Origin: Pseudomonadota bacterium
Lineage (GTDB): Bacteria; Pseudomonadota; Alphaproteobacteria; Rhizobiales; Pleomorphomonadaceae
DNA length: 64,000 bases
Direction: 5' to 3'
Assembly (NCBI GenBank): GCA_023436885.1
Contig: JAEZHI010000034.1
Coordinates: 310,001 to 374,000, forward strand
The translations under genes and the position numbers were made by a program. Of this stretch, positions 21,727 through 30,684 are shown piece by piece. The stretch's first letter is position 1. Each line of letters opens with the position of its first letter. The notes beneath the pieces were generated by a model. That model was not told the origin of the DNA. It saw nothing but the letters and a program-made list of their open reading frames with translations, and searched no databases.

Positions 21727-21733
21727 GGCTGCC

Positions 21734-22498
21734 TCAGCTTGGAACGAGGCGCATCAAACCGGTTTCCAGGAAGGACCGGTAGACGCCGAACAGAGTGACG
21801 ATCAGTGAAGCGAGAATGGCAAGACCGATCATGATGGTAAGCGGCATCGCCAGAAAATAGACCTGGAACTGCGGCATCAGCTTTTGCAACACGCCGAGAC
21901 CCAAGTTGTAGACCAGAGCGAAAACCATGAAAGGCGCCGCAATTTGCAATGCCGTCTTGAAAGCTTCGGCAATGGTCAGGATGGCGGCGTCCTTGAAATC
22001 GGCGACGGGTATCATCTCACCCGGCGGAAACATGGTGTAGCTGCCAGCAATGCCGGCAAGTGCCACATGGTGCAAGTCAGTCATGAAAATGATGGTAACG
22101 CCGGTGACCGACAGAAAGGACGAGATGATCGCGCCCTGCTGCCCCATGGTCGGATCGATGCTTTGCGCAAAGCCAAGACCGATGTCGGATGCGATCGCAG
22201 TGCCGGCGGTCTGAATGACACTCATCAGAAGACGCGCTGTGAGGCCAATGGCAACGCCGATGATCACTTCTGCGATCAACGCAAAGATCAGCCGGTTCAG
22301 GTCGTTGGCAAGACCCGATGGGAATCGATTCGACAGCACAGGATAGAAAACGGCGGTCAGCAATAGCGCAAACGTCAGCCGCACACTCGACGAAATCGTC
22401 GGCTCGCCAATGCCGGGCATCAGCATGCACAGTGCGCCAATGCGCGCAAACAGCAGCAGAAACAACACCGTCACGTCAGGGAGGATGTGAATGATCAT
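21734..22498 (-). CDS. fliR: Flagellar export protein FliR
   Basis: A 254-residue inner-membrane component of the export gate, with about six hydrophobic segments and the family segments F-A-R-I-G-A-L-C-M-L-M-P-G near the start and I-D-P-T-M-G-Q-Q-G in the middle. The ATG at 22498 overlaps the fliQ stop as ATGA, which argues for this start over an ATG 15 bases upstream. FliP, FliQ and FliR together form the protein-conducting complex at the centre of the basal body. Confidence 0.96.
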   Translation of the reverse strand: MIIHILPDVTVLFLLLFARIGALCMLMPGIGEPTISSSVRLTFALLLTAVFYPVLSNRFPSGLANDLNRLIFALIAEVIIGVAIGLTARLLMSVIQTAGTAIASDIGLGFAQSIDPTMGQQGAIISSFLSVTGVTIIFMTDLHHVALAGIAGSYTMFPPGEMIPVADFKDAAILTIAEAFKTALQIAAPFMVFALVYNLGLGVLQKLMPQFQVYFLAMPLTIMIGLAILASLIVTLFGVYRSFLETGLMRLVPS

Positions 22499-22758
22499 CC
22501 TCTGACGATCCATTCGCTGATCGTCAGCATGAAGCTGTTGAGCGAGTCGGCCATGAACGGCAATGCCAACAGAAGCACGATGAAGATGGACAGAATCTTC
22601 GGAATGAAGGCCAGCGTCTGTTCCTGGATCTGGGTTAGCGCCTGGAAAAGCGACACAATGAAACCAACGGCAAGACCGGTCAGCATGACAGGCGCCGCCA
22701 CCTTGATCGTCACCCAGATGGCGGTCCGGGCCAGGTCGAGAACCTCAGCGCCACCCAT
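22495..22758 (-). CDS. fliQ: Flagellar export protein FliQ
   Basis: An 87-residue protein with two membrane helices, the standard FliQ size. The family segments A-P-V-M-L-T-G-L-A-V-G-F and Q-A-L-T-Q-I-Q-E-Q-T-L-A-F-I-P-K are intact. The ATG at 22758 gives the typical N-terminus and follows fliE by 28 bases; a longer reading from 22815 would overlap the fliE coding sequence. It is translationally coupled to fliR by a four-base overlap. Confidence 0.96.
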   Translation of the reverse strand: MGGAEVLDLARTAIWVTIKVAAPVMLTGLAVGFIVSLFQALTQIQEQTLAFIPKILSIFIVLLLALPFMADSLNSFMLTISEWIVRG

Positions 22759-22786
22759 TCCATCCCGCTCCAAGCCGGCGCAGGCA

Positions 22787-23128
22787 TCAGATCGCCATGC
22801 GCATGATTTCTTCATAGGCGGAGATCACCTTGTCGCGCACCGACACCATGGTATCGAGCGCGACCTCGGCCTCCGACACGGCGGTGACGACGTCGATGAT
22901 GTCGCCCTTACCAGACACATAGCTCGCCTGTTTGGCCTCCGAGGCATTTCCTTGATCAACGACCTGCTGCACCTGATCGCGCAACATGGCACCGAAATCC
23001 GGCGACTTTGCCCCGGCAGCCAGATCGGCCACCTTTTCAGCAGCCTGCCCGGACTGACCGCGATTCGCCAGCCTCGACATGGCGCCATACACATTACTGG
23101 CGTTGAGCGCGGTAGTCGTGAGCGCCAT
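22787..23128 (-). CDS. fliE: Flagellar hook-basal body protein FliE
   Basis: A 113-residue adapter joining the MS ring to the rod. The C-terminal half carries the family pattern D-F-G-A-M-L, then A-V-S-E-A-E-V-A-L-D-T-M-V-S-V-R-D-K-V-I-S-A-Y-E-E-I-M-R-M. An AGAGGAG site precedes the ATG. It follows flgC by 26 bases in the operon. Early export of FliE before the rod proteins fits its place beside flgB and flgC. Confidence 0.95.
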   Translation of the reverse strand: MALTTTALNASNVYGAMSRLANRGQSGQAAEKVADLAAGAKSPDFGAMLRDQVQQVVDQGNASEAKQASYVSGKGDIIDVVTAVSEAEVALDTMVSVRDKVISAYEEIMRMAI

Positions 23129-23154
23129 GATGATGGTTCTCCTCTGGAACGCGC

Positions 23155-23565
23155 TCAGCTGCGCAGGATGTCGATGGTCTTCTGAAGCATGTTGCGCGTC
23201 GACGAGACGACGTTGAGATTCGCCTCGTAAGTCCGCTGCGCGCTCTGCATGTCCACCATCTCGATGAGCGGTGACACATTGGGATATTTGACATTGCCGC
23301 GCGCATCGGCGGCCGGGCTGTTCGGCTCGTATTTCACCTCGAAGTCGGTGCGGTCGGGTACAACCTTGCCGAGGCGCACCATTTCCGCGCCCAGTTCCTT
23401 GTCGAACTTCGAGGTCACCGTCGGGATCTGCCGACGATAGGGATCGCCACCGGGCGTCGAAGCCACTGAATCCGCGTTGGCGACGTTCTCGGCGATGATC
23501 CGCATGCGACCGGTCTGCACCTTGAGGCCGGCGGAGGAGATCATCAGCGTCTTGAGAAAATCCAT
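23155..23565 (-). CDS. flgC: Flagellar basal-body rod protein FlgC
   Basis: A 136-residue proximal rod subunit. The N-terminal rod motif (S-A-G-L-K-V-Q-T-G-R-M-R-I-I-A-E-N-V-A-N-A-D) and the C-terminal Q-R-T-Y-E-A-N-L helix that pair in the rod are present. A GAGGTAAGG stretch before the ATG is the ribosome-binding site. It lies nine bases after flgB. Confidence 0.96.
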   Translation of the reverse strand: MDFLKTLMISSAGLKVQTGRMRIIAENVANADSVASTPGGDPYRRQIPTVTSKFDKELGAEMVRLGKVVPDRTDFEVKYEPNSPAADARGNVKYPNVSPLIEMVDMQSAQRTYEANLNVVSSTRNMLQKTIDILRS

Positions 23566-23574
23566 GGCCTTACC

Positions 23575-23985
23575 TCACTTCTTGCCGACAGCGGTTTTCA
23601 GAAGGCCGAGACTGCGCTGATAGAGCGAGGTAACGGTCTGAAAGTCCATCTGGTTGCTGGTGACCTTCATCATCTGGTCTTCAAGCGACACTGCATTGCC
23701 ATTGGGAGTAACGTCGTAGCCGCCCACCTTATCGGGGCGAAACGGTGTGGCGTTGCTGATGGCGGGGCCGGCGATGTGCATCGGATTGGTCAGGACCGTC
23801 GAAACACCGGCATCGGACTCGCCCTCTACAGCGACCCGGAAGAAATCGGGCGCCTTGATATCGCGTGCCGTGTAACCTGGCGTCTCAGCGTTGGCGACAT
23901 TCTCGGCGAGCACTTTCTGCCGCGTTTCGTGAAAGCGCAGCTTTCCTTTGAGGGCCTGCAAAACCGGCAGATCGGTCATCGACAT
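23575..23985 (-). CDS. flgB: Flagellar basal-body rod protein FlgB
   Basis: A 136-residue proximal rod subunit and first gene of the flgB-flgC-fliE-fliQ-fliR-flhB operon. It has the N-terminal motif K-V-L-A-E-N-V-A-N-A-E-T-P-G-Y and a C-terminal L-Y-Q-R-S-L-G-L-L helix. I took the ATG at 23985 because GGTGAG lies upstream; a second ATG two codons in (23979) is equally plausible. A CtrA-type site lies about 135 bases upstream, in the region shared with fliO. Confidence 0.94.
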   Translation of the reverse strand: MSMTDLPVLQALKGKLRFHETRQKVLAENVANAETPGYTARDIKAPDFFRVAVEGESDAGVSTVLTNPMHIAGPAISNATPFRPDKVGGYDVTPNGNAVSLEDQMMKVTSNQMDFQTVTSLYQRSLGLLKTAVGKK

Positions 23986-24118
23986 TGAAGAACTCACCGG
24001 AAGCGGCAGCCAAACCGGCTGCCTTAAACACCGCCGAGGGAGCGGCGCCCGAAAAGTCGCGGACCTCAACCAGGATTCGCGCCTTGAAAAGCATAGGCAA
24101 TATTTGCCGAGTGCAGGG

Positions 24119-24134
24119 TTAATGAATGGTTAAC
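24119..24134. promoter_or_regulatory. Full CtrA-type binding site
   Basis: TTAATGAATGGTTAAC matches TTAA-N7-TTAAC exactly and contains the half-site TTAACCAT on the minus strand. By my reading it is the only perfect TTAA-N7-TTAA in the window. It lies 134 bases before flgB and about 250 bases before the divergent fliO. Confidence 0.65.
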
Positions 24135-24205
24135 AAGCCCACGTCATACACGGAGAGAGGCTTGAAAAACGCCTGATTTGGCTGATAGCTGGGCAAAAGT
24201 GTGCG

Positions 24206-24221
24206 TTGGGCTTATGGTTGC
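24206..24221 (+). promoter_or_regulatory. Weak sigma-54-like promoter candidate before fliO
   Basis: TTGGGCTTATGGTTGC keeps TTGG, GG-N10-GC spacing and TTGC but lacks the CACG of the -24 element. It is 160 bases before the fliO start. Confidence 0.25.
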
Positions 24222-24380
24222 GCTCCGCAAAGAGCAAAAATAGTGAGTAGCGGGAGCAAACGAAACGATGCAACGAACAAGGGAAGACGTTTCCGAATAA
24301 TTTCCCATTTCGAGATAAACCCGCTATCGACTTGACGAATTGGCGCCTTCAACGAAACGCGTCTTGAGTGGAAAAATGAG

Positions 24381-25742
24381 ATGCAGGAATTGCTGGTAAC
24401 TTGGTTTGGTGCCACGGGAGCGACAGCGGTGCGCTATGCCGTAGCCCTCGCTGTCGTGATCGGACTGCTGCTGCTGCTCCGCTGGGTTCTTCGGAACTAC
24501 GCTACCGGCGGTCAGTTGGCGATGATAGGTCGTGGCCGCCAGCACAGGCTGACCGTTGTCGAACAGATCGCACTCGACCAGCGTCGGCGTCTCCTGCTCG
24601 TGCGGCGCGACGGCGTCGAGCATTTGATTCTCGTCGGCGGTGGTAACGATCTCGTCGTCGAGCCCACTATTATTCGCGGCGTTCCCGTGGGCAGCCTCGG
24701 AAGGGCAACACGTCCGACACCCGCCACTCCACCCTCTCAGGAGGAGACCGAGCCGTCTGCTGCAGAGACACCGGCCGTGGCGACACCCTCGGTCGGCCCC
24801 GCCCCCGAAACCGTCGTGGCCGCGAGACCCATACCGGCCCAACGGCCAGCACCGGCTGTGGAAGCCACGCGTCCGGCATTTCCATCCCATGTGGCCAGCG
24901 AACACCCAAAGGCAACGTCGATTCAGGCTCGGCTGAATCGCGTCCCGCCTCGGGTCGTTGAAACGCCGCGTCCCACGCCGCCCTCTCCTTATATTCCGCC
25001 TGAGGCTCACCGCGTCGAGCCGACAATATCGCCCATTTCGCCGATCGTCGCCGAGAAGCAGCCTGCCGAGATGCCGCAGGTTGAGGCCAGAACTGCGGAC
25101 GCGCCGCGGCTGGTTACGGTGAGCGCGCCATCACAAGCTTCGGACATCGACCCCGGCTTTGAAGATCTGGCCCGCCAACTCGACGAGGCATTGAAGAGCG
25201 AAATCGAGGAAATGAAGATCGAGGCCGCAGCGCCGGCGGCCGAGACACAGCCTGCCCCGCCTCCGGAACCCGCCCCGACGCCGGAAGCCCCAAAGCCTGC
25301 ACAACAGGCAGCCTCCGCTTGGCTCCGCCCTCGCGCTGCGGCTCAAGCTCCGCGACAGACTTCGCCGCGCGAACCGGTTGCCCAGCGCGAGCCAGTTGCC
25401 CAGCGTGAACCGGTCGCCCTGCGTGAACCGGTTGCTCCGAGAGAGCCCGCCGTGCCGCGGGAACCGATCGCTCAACGTGAACCCGCAGTTCCGCGTGAAA
25501 CGGTTGCCGCTCCCGCTCCGCAACGGTCGACCGTGCGCCCGCCGGTTGTCGAGCCGCGGGCAATTGAGCCGGCTGTCGAGCCAGTCGCCGAACCGGAGCC
25601 GGTCGCGCCATCTCGCGCCTCGGCGAAGCCCGTTGAGGTCACAGAGGAGCAGGCCAAGAACAACACTGACTTCTCGTCGCTCGAACACGAGATGGCCCGC
25701 CTGCTCGACGAACTGGCTGGCGATTCCAAGGGAAAACGCTGA
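24381..25742 (+). CDS. fliO: FliO-like flagellar export protein with long Pro-rich tail
   Basis: A 453-residue protein. One membrane helix at about 17-35 is followed by a small FliO domain (L-R-N-Y-A, G-R-G-R-Q-H-R-L-T-V-V-E-Q-I-A-L-D-Q-R-R-R-L-L-L-V-R-R-D-G-V-E-H-type strands) to about residue 100. The remaining 350 residues are a proline-, alanine- and glutamate-rich tail with eight tandem R-E-P-V-A-Q-like units, ending in a short helix (F-S-S-L-E-H-E-M-A-R-L-L-D-E-L-A). FliO stabilises FliP during export-gate assembly. The tail is far longer than in enteric FliO and its function is unknown. fliP follows after 132 bases. Confidence 0.85.
   Translation: MQELLVTWFGATGATAVRYAVALAVVIGLLLLLRWVLRNYATGGQLAMIGRGRQHRLTVVEQIALDQRRRLLLVRRDGVEHLILVGGGNDLVVEPTIIRGVPVGSLGRATRPTPATPPSQEETEPSAAETPAVATPSVGPAPETVVAARPIPAQRPAPAVEATRPAFPSHVASEHPKATSIQARLNRVPPRVVETPRPTPPSPYIPPEAHRVEPTISPISPIVAEKQPAEMPQVEARTADAPRLVTVSAPSQASDIDPGFEDLARQLDEALKSEIEEMKIEAAAPAAETQPAPPPEPAPTPEAPKPAQQAASAWLRPRAAAQAPRQTSPREPVAQREPVAQREPVALREPVAPREPAVPREPIAQREPAVPRETVAAPAPQRSTVRPPVVEPRAIEPAVEPVAEPEPVAPSRASAKPVEVTEEQAKNNTDFSSLEHEMARLLDELAGDSKGKR
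25368..25511 (+). repeat. Eight 18-bp repeats encoding R-E-P-V-A-Q units in fliO
   Basis: Eight consecutive six-residue units (REPVAQ twice, then REPVAL, REPVAP, REPAVP, REPIAQ, REPAVP, RETVAA) encoded in frame. The DNA units remain visibly similar, which suggests recent expansion by slippage or unequal exchange. Confidence 0.85.
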
Positions 25743-25874
25743 CCGCCTTGCCGCTTTCGATCGCTGTCGCCTTGAGCCTTCGGGCTGCTGGGGCGACAGT
25801 GTCCTGAGAAACTGTGCGATTCGCATACAGTCTTGGCCGAGCCCCCTGAGCGCCGGCCCTCTCGGGTAGGCGTG

Positions 25875-26693
25875 ATGGCAAGGAACCACAGCACCGACCA
25901 GGACGGAGCGGCGGCTTTGACAAAACGCCGCCGTATCGGCATGGGCCGGTTACTGATCGTCGCCCTTTGCCCTGCCCTTCTGGGGCTGGTCTGGCTTGGT
26001 CTTTCAACCAGATATGCGGCCGCTCAGGATGTAAGCATCTCGCTTGGTCAAGGGTCCACCCTGACAGAGCGCGCAGTGCAGCTGGTGGGCCTTCTCACGG
26101 TCTTGAGCCTTGCGCCGTCGATCGTCGTGATGATGACGTCGTTCACGCGCATCGTCGTGGTGCTTTCCCTTTTGCGATCCGCCATCGGCCTTCAGACGGC
26201 ACCGCCGAACGCGGTCATGATCTCTCTGGCCCTGTTTCTGACAGCTTTCATCATGGCGCCGACTTTCCAGGACGCCTACACCAACGGGATTGAACCCGTG
26301 GTCAACAATCAGGTGGAGCTGACAGAGGGCTTCGCCCGGGCGATGCAACCGATGCGCACTTTCATGCTCGCCCACGCCCGCGAGTCCGACCTGCGCCTTT
26401 TCATTGATCTGGCAAACTTGCCGCAACCCGAAAGTCAGGATGATCTCGAAACCCGCATCATCATCCCGGCGTTCATGATCTCCGAGCTTCGCCGTGCCTT
26501 CGAAATCGGCTTCCTGATCTACCTGCCGTTTCTGATCATCGACATGGTAGTCTCGTCCATTCTGATGGCGATGGGCATGATGATGTTGCCGCCGCAGGTG
26601 GTCTCGCTGCCATTCAAGCTGATCTTCTTCGTACTGGTCGATGGCTGGGCGCTTCTGGCCGGCAGCCTGGTGCGTAGCTACGCCGGAGGATAG
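25875..26693 (+). CDS. fliP: Flagellar export protein FliP
   Basis: A 272-residue export-gate protein. A cleavable signal-like segment (about 24-50) precedes the mature part with the family blocks M-M-T-S-F-T-R-I-V-V-V-L-S-L-L-R, Q-T-A-P-P-N, F-L-T-A-F-I-M-A-P, and the late F-L-I-Y-L-P-F-L-I-I-D-M-V-V-S. FliP pentamers form the export pore with FliQ and FliR. I used the ATG at 25875; a TTG at 25833 would add 14 residues. A short GGTGCC/GGCACC hairpin overlaps the 3' end, without a T-tract. The convergent TPR gene ends 46 bases away. Confidence 0.95.
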   Translation: MARNHSTDQDGAAALTKRRRIGMGRLLIVALCPALLGLVWLGLSTRYAAAQDVSISLGQGSTLTERAVQLVGLLTVLSLAPSIVVMMTSFTRIVVVLSLLRSAIGLQTAPPNAVMISLALFLTAFIMAPTFQDAYTNGIEPVVNNQVELTEGFARAMQPMRTFMLAHARESDLRLFIDLANLPQPESQDDLETRIIIPAFMISELRRAFEIGFLIYLPFLIIDMVVSSILMAMGMMMLPPQVVSLPFKLIFFVLVDGWALLAGSLVRSYAGG

Positions 26694-26738
26694 GTGCCTC
26701 GTTTGGCACCGTTACCCTGCCGACCCGTGACAGAATGA

Positions 26739-29700
26739 TTAACCAGCGCTGGTCTTGCTGCCGGCGTCTGCCGACGCATTGGGATCGGCAGGCTTGGTCG
26801 CAGACGCACCGTCCGCAGGTGCGATGTCAGGCTTTCCCGACGTATCGGTGTCGAGATAGCGCTTGCGATAATCGGCAAGGAAACTCTTCATCGTATCCGC
26901 GTTGGCAATGGATTTGACAATCGTCTGCAAATCGTTGCCGCTGGCTACGATCGGCCCGGTCACGGCGTCGAAAGCCGAACCGTTGACGGTGGTCGCCATC
27001 TTTTCGTTGTACTTGGAACGGAGACGATCGACGCTCATCCGATCGCCGGCCAAGGTATAGGAAATGCCGGCCTTGAGCACGGCCAATTGCTCGCTGTCGC
27101 TGAGCGGCATCGCATCGGTCCAGCGCCCACCAAGCATCCGCTCATAGGCTGTTCCGGCATCTGCATAACGATCGGCTGACCAGAGAATATCAGCCTTCAG
27201 GCGGGCAATCTCCGTGCCATCCAGGGGCTGCAGAACTTCCAGGGCGCCGTCGGGATTGCCGGACTCGGCCATTGCCTTGGCCTCGACAGTCCGCCGCTGA
27301 CGTTCGATGGCCACGGGCAGCGAGGCCTGGCGAGTCGTCGAGAGCGTGAAGAGCGCTTTATCCGGGCGGTGGTCCAGAAGATAGACGAGCGCAAGGTCGG
27401 CGGCCACCTGGGCTCTTGACGCCCCGCGCAGCCTGTTCTTGACTTGGTATTCCAGCAACGACGCCGCTTGGGGCAACAGATCCACGTCAACGAGACGGTC
27501 GGCCAGCTTGCGCACCATGGCATCGCCACGGCGGCCACTCGGCGTCAACTCGCGGTAATCATAATAGAGCGAAAGGGCCTGCACTGGACTGAGATTGGAA
27601 CTCTTCTTGTCGAGGAAGACCTGCGAAAAGGCGGTCTGCATCTCGTCCGTCATCTGCCGTGACGTCGGCGAGTTCGAATTCACCTGCTCGGCAACCCGCA
27701 TCACCTCGAAAGCGCGGCGGTAGTTGCCCTTCTCGATCGAGTACTGCCCAAGCAGGCGCAACGTCTTGAGCTCAAGCTCATCGCCGCGCCAGGTCACGGC
27801 CAACTGTTCCAACCGGTCGATACCCTGATCGAGGGTGATCAGCCCCTCGCGCCGCTGAAGCTGCACAAGGCGATAGGTGGCTTCCGCCGCAATCGGCCCC
27901 TGGTGCTCGCGCACGATGTTGGACAGGAGCGCCACAGCGTCCATGGCATGACCCGCCGCGTCGCGGGCAAGCGCGTTCAGCAGATCCAGCCTGGCGCGCT
28001 CGTTGAGGCTCAGGCTGCTCGGGTCGAGCCGCGCCAGCAGATCACGGGCGGTGGTGTAGTCCTTGAGATCGATCGCCGACGCGATATGGCTTAAGGCGTA
28101 ACGACGCTGAATGACCGGAGGGAATGTGCCGATCACCGGGTCACCCTTGGCAAACTCGGCCGCCGCTTCCTCGTGTCTGCCGAGATCGCTCAGGGCCATG
28201 GCCTTCCAAACCGATGCATCCGCGCTATCGTCGAAGTCGCGTCGATCCAGGAGCTTCAGGGTCTGCTCGGGCCTATATGTGAAATACTCACCGCCTGCCC
28301 TGAGCGCAGCCATACGACCAGACGCTGTTTCCTCTGGCGACAATTTGCCTACGAGATCGAGGATGCCGGTGGTCTCAGGACCGAGGCCTTCGGCGAGCGC
28401 AAGCGTACCTGCCTTGTACCAAAGGTTGATCCGCTCGGGCATTTCGCGAGCCTGAGTGATGGCCGTCATCAGTTTCTGCCGACCGTCCCGATAGCTTGCA
28501 GCATCCACGTTGCGCGCATCGCCGAAGTCTATGAACGCCTCCTTGCGGGCAATGGACGATCCCAGTGCACCGGGTAGATCGAACAAGGTTGCCTTCTTCT
28601 CTTCGGCAAGCGTCGAGACGGCCAGCCCACCGGGGCGGCTCACGGAGACCAGAATGCCATCCGAGTTGACCGCCAAATCATCCACCTTTGGCAGCAAGGC
28701 GAGCCCATGAATGGAGGCAAGTGCATCAAGCTCGGTGAAGCTGTGCGGCTTTACCAGTCCCCGCGCCTGCCCCTTGCCCGTCACGACGATCACCTGATCG
28801 TCACTGCGAGGATCCGTCAGCTTATGAATGCGGGACACCGGACCGAAGGGAATATCCAGCGACTTGGAACCGTCGGGATGAACCTGACGACCGATAGACA
28901 GGGGCCGGGTCGGATCGGTGACCATTTCGCCGATCGTGATCACCCACTTGGGACCATCCGGGCTCATGGTCGAAACGTAGTGGTCGATCATCTCGACGCG
29001 GATCAGCTGGGCTCCATCGATCTTCGTGGGCTCGATGCTGCGAGCAAAGCCAACGAAGGCATCCTGCAAGGTGGCGGCATCGATCGGCGCCGTGTCGTCG
29101 AACACCATCCAAAGCGTATTGTCGCGCATGAACAGAGCGGCGCCGACTTCGGTCTTGTAGGGAAAGGTAATATGAACGGCCTGTCCAACGCGTTCTGACT
29201 CGACACGGATCACGCCGTCGACCAACGCTCGAGCCACCGCGCTATCGGGCAGCTCGGCAACATCGGTCTGCGGCTTGTCAGCCTGCTTGATCTCAGGCCG
29301 AACTGAGGATGCCTCGGCAGCATGTTCGGGTTGCGAAGCGGACTGCTGTCCGGCACCCGATACTGGGGCCATGACGGCGGGCTGTGACGCCGCAACTTGC
29401 GGAACCGCCGGAGCCTCGATGTGAGCTGGAGCGTTGCTTGCGGCAGTGGCAGCCTCGCTCGGACCGCTCGAGGCACCGCTCTTGTCGGAAACGACAGGCT
29501 GTCCTTGCTGGGAGGCTTGACCTGCTTCCGTCGAACTCCCCTCTGTCGGCGCCGCCGCAGCTACATGATCGCCGGCCGAAGGAGCCTGCGCGGGTGCATC
29601 ACGACCGCCAGCGCTGACAGCATTCTTCGCGCCGGCAGGCACGCTGGGTAGGGGCGAGACCGCTGCCTGCAGGGCACGATCCAATGGTGTCATGCCGGCG

Positions 29701-30554
29701 GGATTGTCCGGACCGCGAACGTCCACGACATAGCTGTCGCCATCCTTGTAGGCACGCACATCCGCCACGCTGTCGGCCAGCACATGGACGGTCAGCCCTT
29801 GATCACCCTGCTCGGCGGTGATGTCATTGACGAACGGCGGCGGATCAGCGTGCAGCGTCGTCAGGTCGGGCATCGCCATGCGGTTGAAGCGGAGATCGAC
29901 GCCAAGATCGGTCCGACGGAAATCGACGTCAAAGGGCACATTCCATTTGAAGGTCAACCGGCTGAAGGTCGGAGCCCTCGCCGCAGAGACATCGATCCGG
30001 ATCGGCTTCTCTGACTCGGCAACGAGGCGCTGGGCCGCCTCGGCGGCCTTGGCCATGTCATCGGCCTTCTTCGCGAGCGCAGTGACGACTTCGTCTGGCA
30101 AGCGCGGCGGTTCGCCTTTCCAGGTACCAGGCAGGAAGTCAACGAACAGCTGAGGCCCAGCCTCCATAACGTTGACTTTCACCGAGCGAGCGAGCGCCAT
30201 GCGAACACCGAGCCCGTCGGGATCGGTCCGGGAGATCAGAACATAATCGGGAAGCCGCGTGACGGCGGCGTCGGCCCTGAGATCAACCGGTTCATCGAAC
30301 TGAATGACCAGCACACCGCTGTCTGACGTCACCTTGTGTGCAGGCAGAAGATTGAGTTTCGGGAAGGTCAGGATCATGCGGCCGAAGTCGGAACCTGACT
30401 GAAACTCGACGTTGACCGGCTGGGCCACCTGTTGCGCCCGCACGGCGCTCAGCTGACCGATCACAACAAGACACAACACCGCGGCGACGGCCACAGGATG
30501 GGCCGACCACCGAACTCGTAACGCAGCCTCACGCACCAACCGGGCAAAACGCAT
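26739..30554 (-). CDS. Large secreted TPR protein of the flagellar locus, unknown function
   Basis: A 1271-residue protein. An N-terminal signal peptide or anchor (about 22-41, ending A-V-R-A-Q) leads into beta-rich segments resembling AMIN-type domains (to about 260, and again about 440-580), separated by a Ser/Ala/Gln/Pro-rich linker. The C-terminal half (about 690-1220) is helical with tetratricopeptide-like pairs, and the end is Asp/Ala-rich. This suggests a periplasmic, peptidoglycan-associated scaffold. It is the last gene of the fliL-fliM operon, 130 bases after the motE-like gene. Large TPR proteins occur at this spot in related flagellar loci as far as I recall, but I know of no defined role. 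A link to motor or stator assembly is inference. Confidence 0.7.
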   Translation of the reverse strand: MRFARLVREAALRVRWSAHPVAVAAVLCLVVIGQLSAVRAQQVAQPVNVEFQSGSDFGRMILTFPKLNLLPAHKVTSDSGVLVIQFDEPVDLRADAAVTRLPDYVLISRTDPDGLGVRMALARSVKVNVMEAGPQLFVDFLPGTWKGEPPRLPDEVVTALAKKADDMAKAAEAAQRLVAESEKPIRIDVSAARAPTFSRLTFKWNVPFDVDFRRTDLGVDLRFNRMAMPDLTTLHADPPPFVNDITAEQGDQGLTVHVLADSVADVRAYKDGDSYVVDVRGPDNPAGMTPLDRALQAAVSPLPSVPAGAKNAVSAGGRDAPAQAPSAGDHVAAAAPTEGSSTEAGQASQQGQPVVSDKSGASSGPSEAATAASNAPAHIEAPAVPQVAASQPAVMAPVSGAGQQSASQPEHAAEASSVRPEIKQADKPQTDVAELPDSAVARALVDGVIRVESERVGQAVHITFPYKTEVGAALFMRDNTLWMVFDDTAPIDAATLQDAFVGFARSIEPTKIDGAQLIRVEMIDHYVSTMSPDGPKWVITIGEMVTDPTRPLSIGRQVHPDGSKSLDIPFGPVSRIHKLTDPRSDDQVIVVTGKGQARGLVKPHSFTELDALASIHGLALLPKVDDLAVNSDGILVSVSRPGGLAVSTLAEEKKATLFDLPGALGSSIARKEAFIDFGDARNVDAASYRDGRQKLMTAITQAREMPERINLWYKAGTLALAEGLGPETTGILDLVGKLSPEETASGRMAALRAGGEYFTYRPEQTLKLLDRRDFDDSADASVWKAMALSDLGRHEEAAAEFAKGDPVIGTFPPVIQRRYALSHIASAIDLKDYTTARDLLARLDPSSLSLNERARLDLLNALARDAAGHAMDAVALLSNIVREHQGPIAAEATYRLVQLQRREGLITLDQGIDRLEQLAVTWRGDELELKTLRLLGQYSIEKGNYRRAFEVMRVAEQVNSNSPTSRQMTDEMQTAFSQVFLDKKSSNLSPVQALSLYYDYRELTPSGRRGDAMVRKLADRLVDVDLLPQAASLLEYQVKNRLRGASRAQVAADLALVYLLDHRPDKALFTLSTTRQASLPVAIERQRRTVEAKAMAESGNPDGALEVLQPLDGTEIARLKADILWSADRYADAGTAYERMLGGRWTDAMPLSDSEQLAVLKAGISYTLAGDRMSVDRLRSKYNEKMATTVNGSAFDAVTGPIVASGNDLQTIVKSIANADTMKSFLADYRKRYLDTDTSGKPDIAPADGASATKPADPNASADAGSKTSAG

Positions 30555-30684
30555 GAACACACCCCGATGACGCCGCAACACACCGGCGCATCGGTAAGCC
30601 TATGAGGACTGCGCTTAATTTGCAGTTACTTCCGCCCGATAAATAGCAGGGTTTTCAGGGAAATATCGCCGTTTTGACCGAACT

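Noticed and set aside
20605..21798. 397-codon open frame on the plus strand
   Set aside because: Antisense to flhB; composition is His- and Arg-rich as expected of a shadow frame.
26693..26710. GGTGCC/GGCACC hairpin between fliP and the TPR gene
   Set aside because: Six-base stem without a T-tract on either strand; not reported as a terminator.
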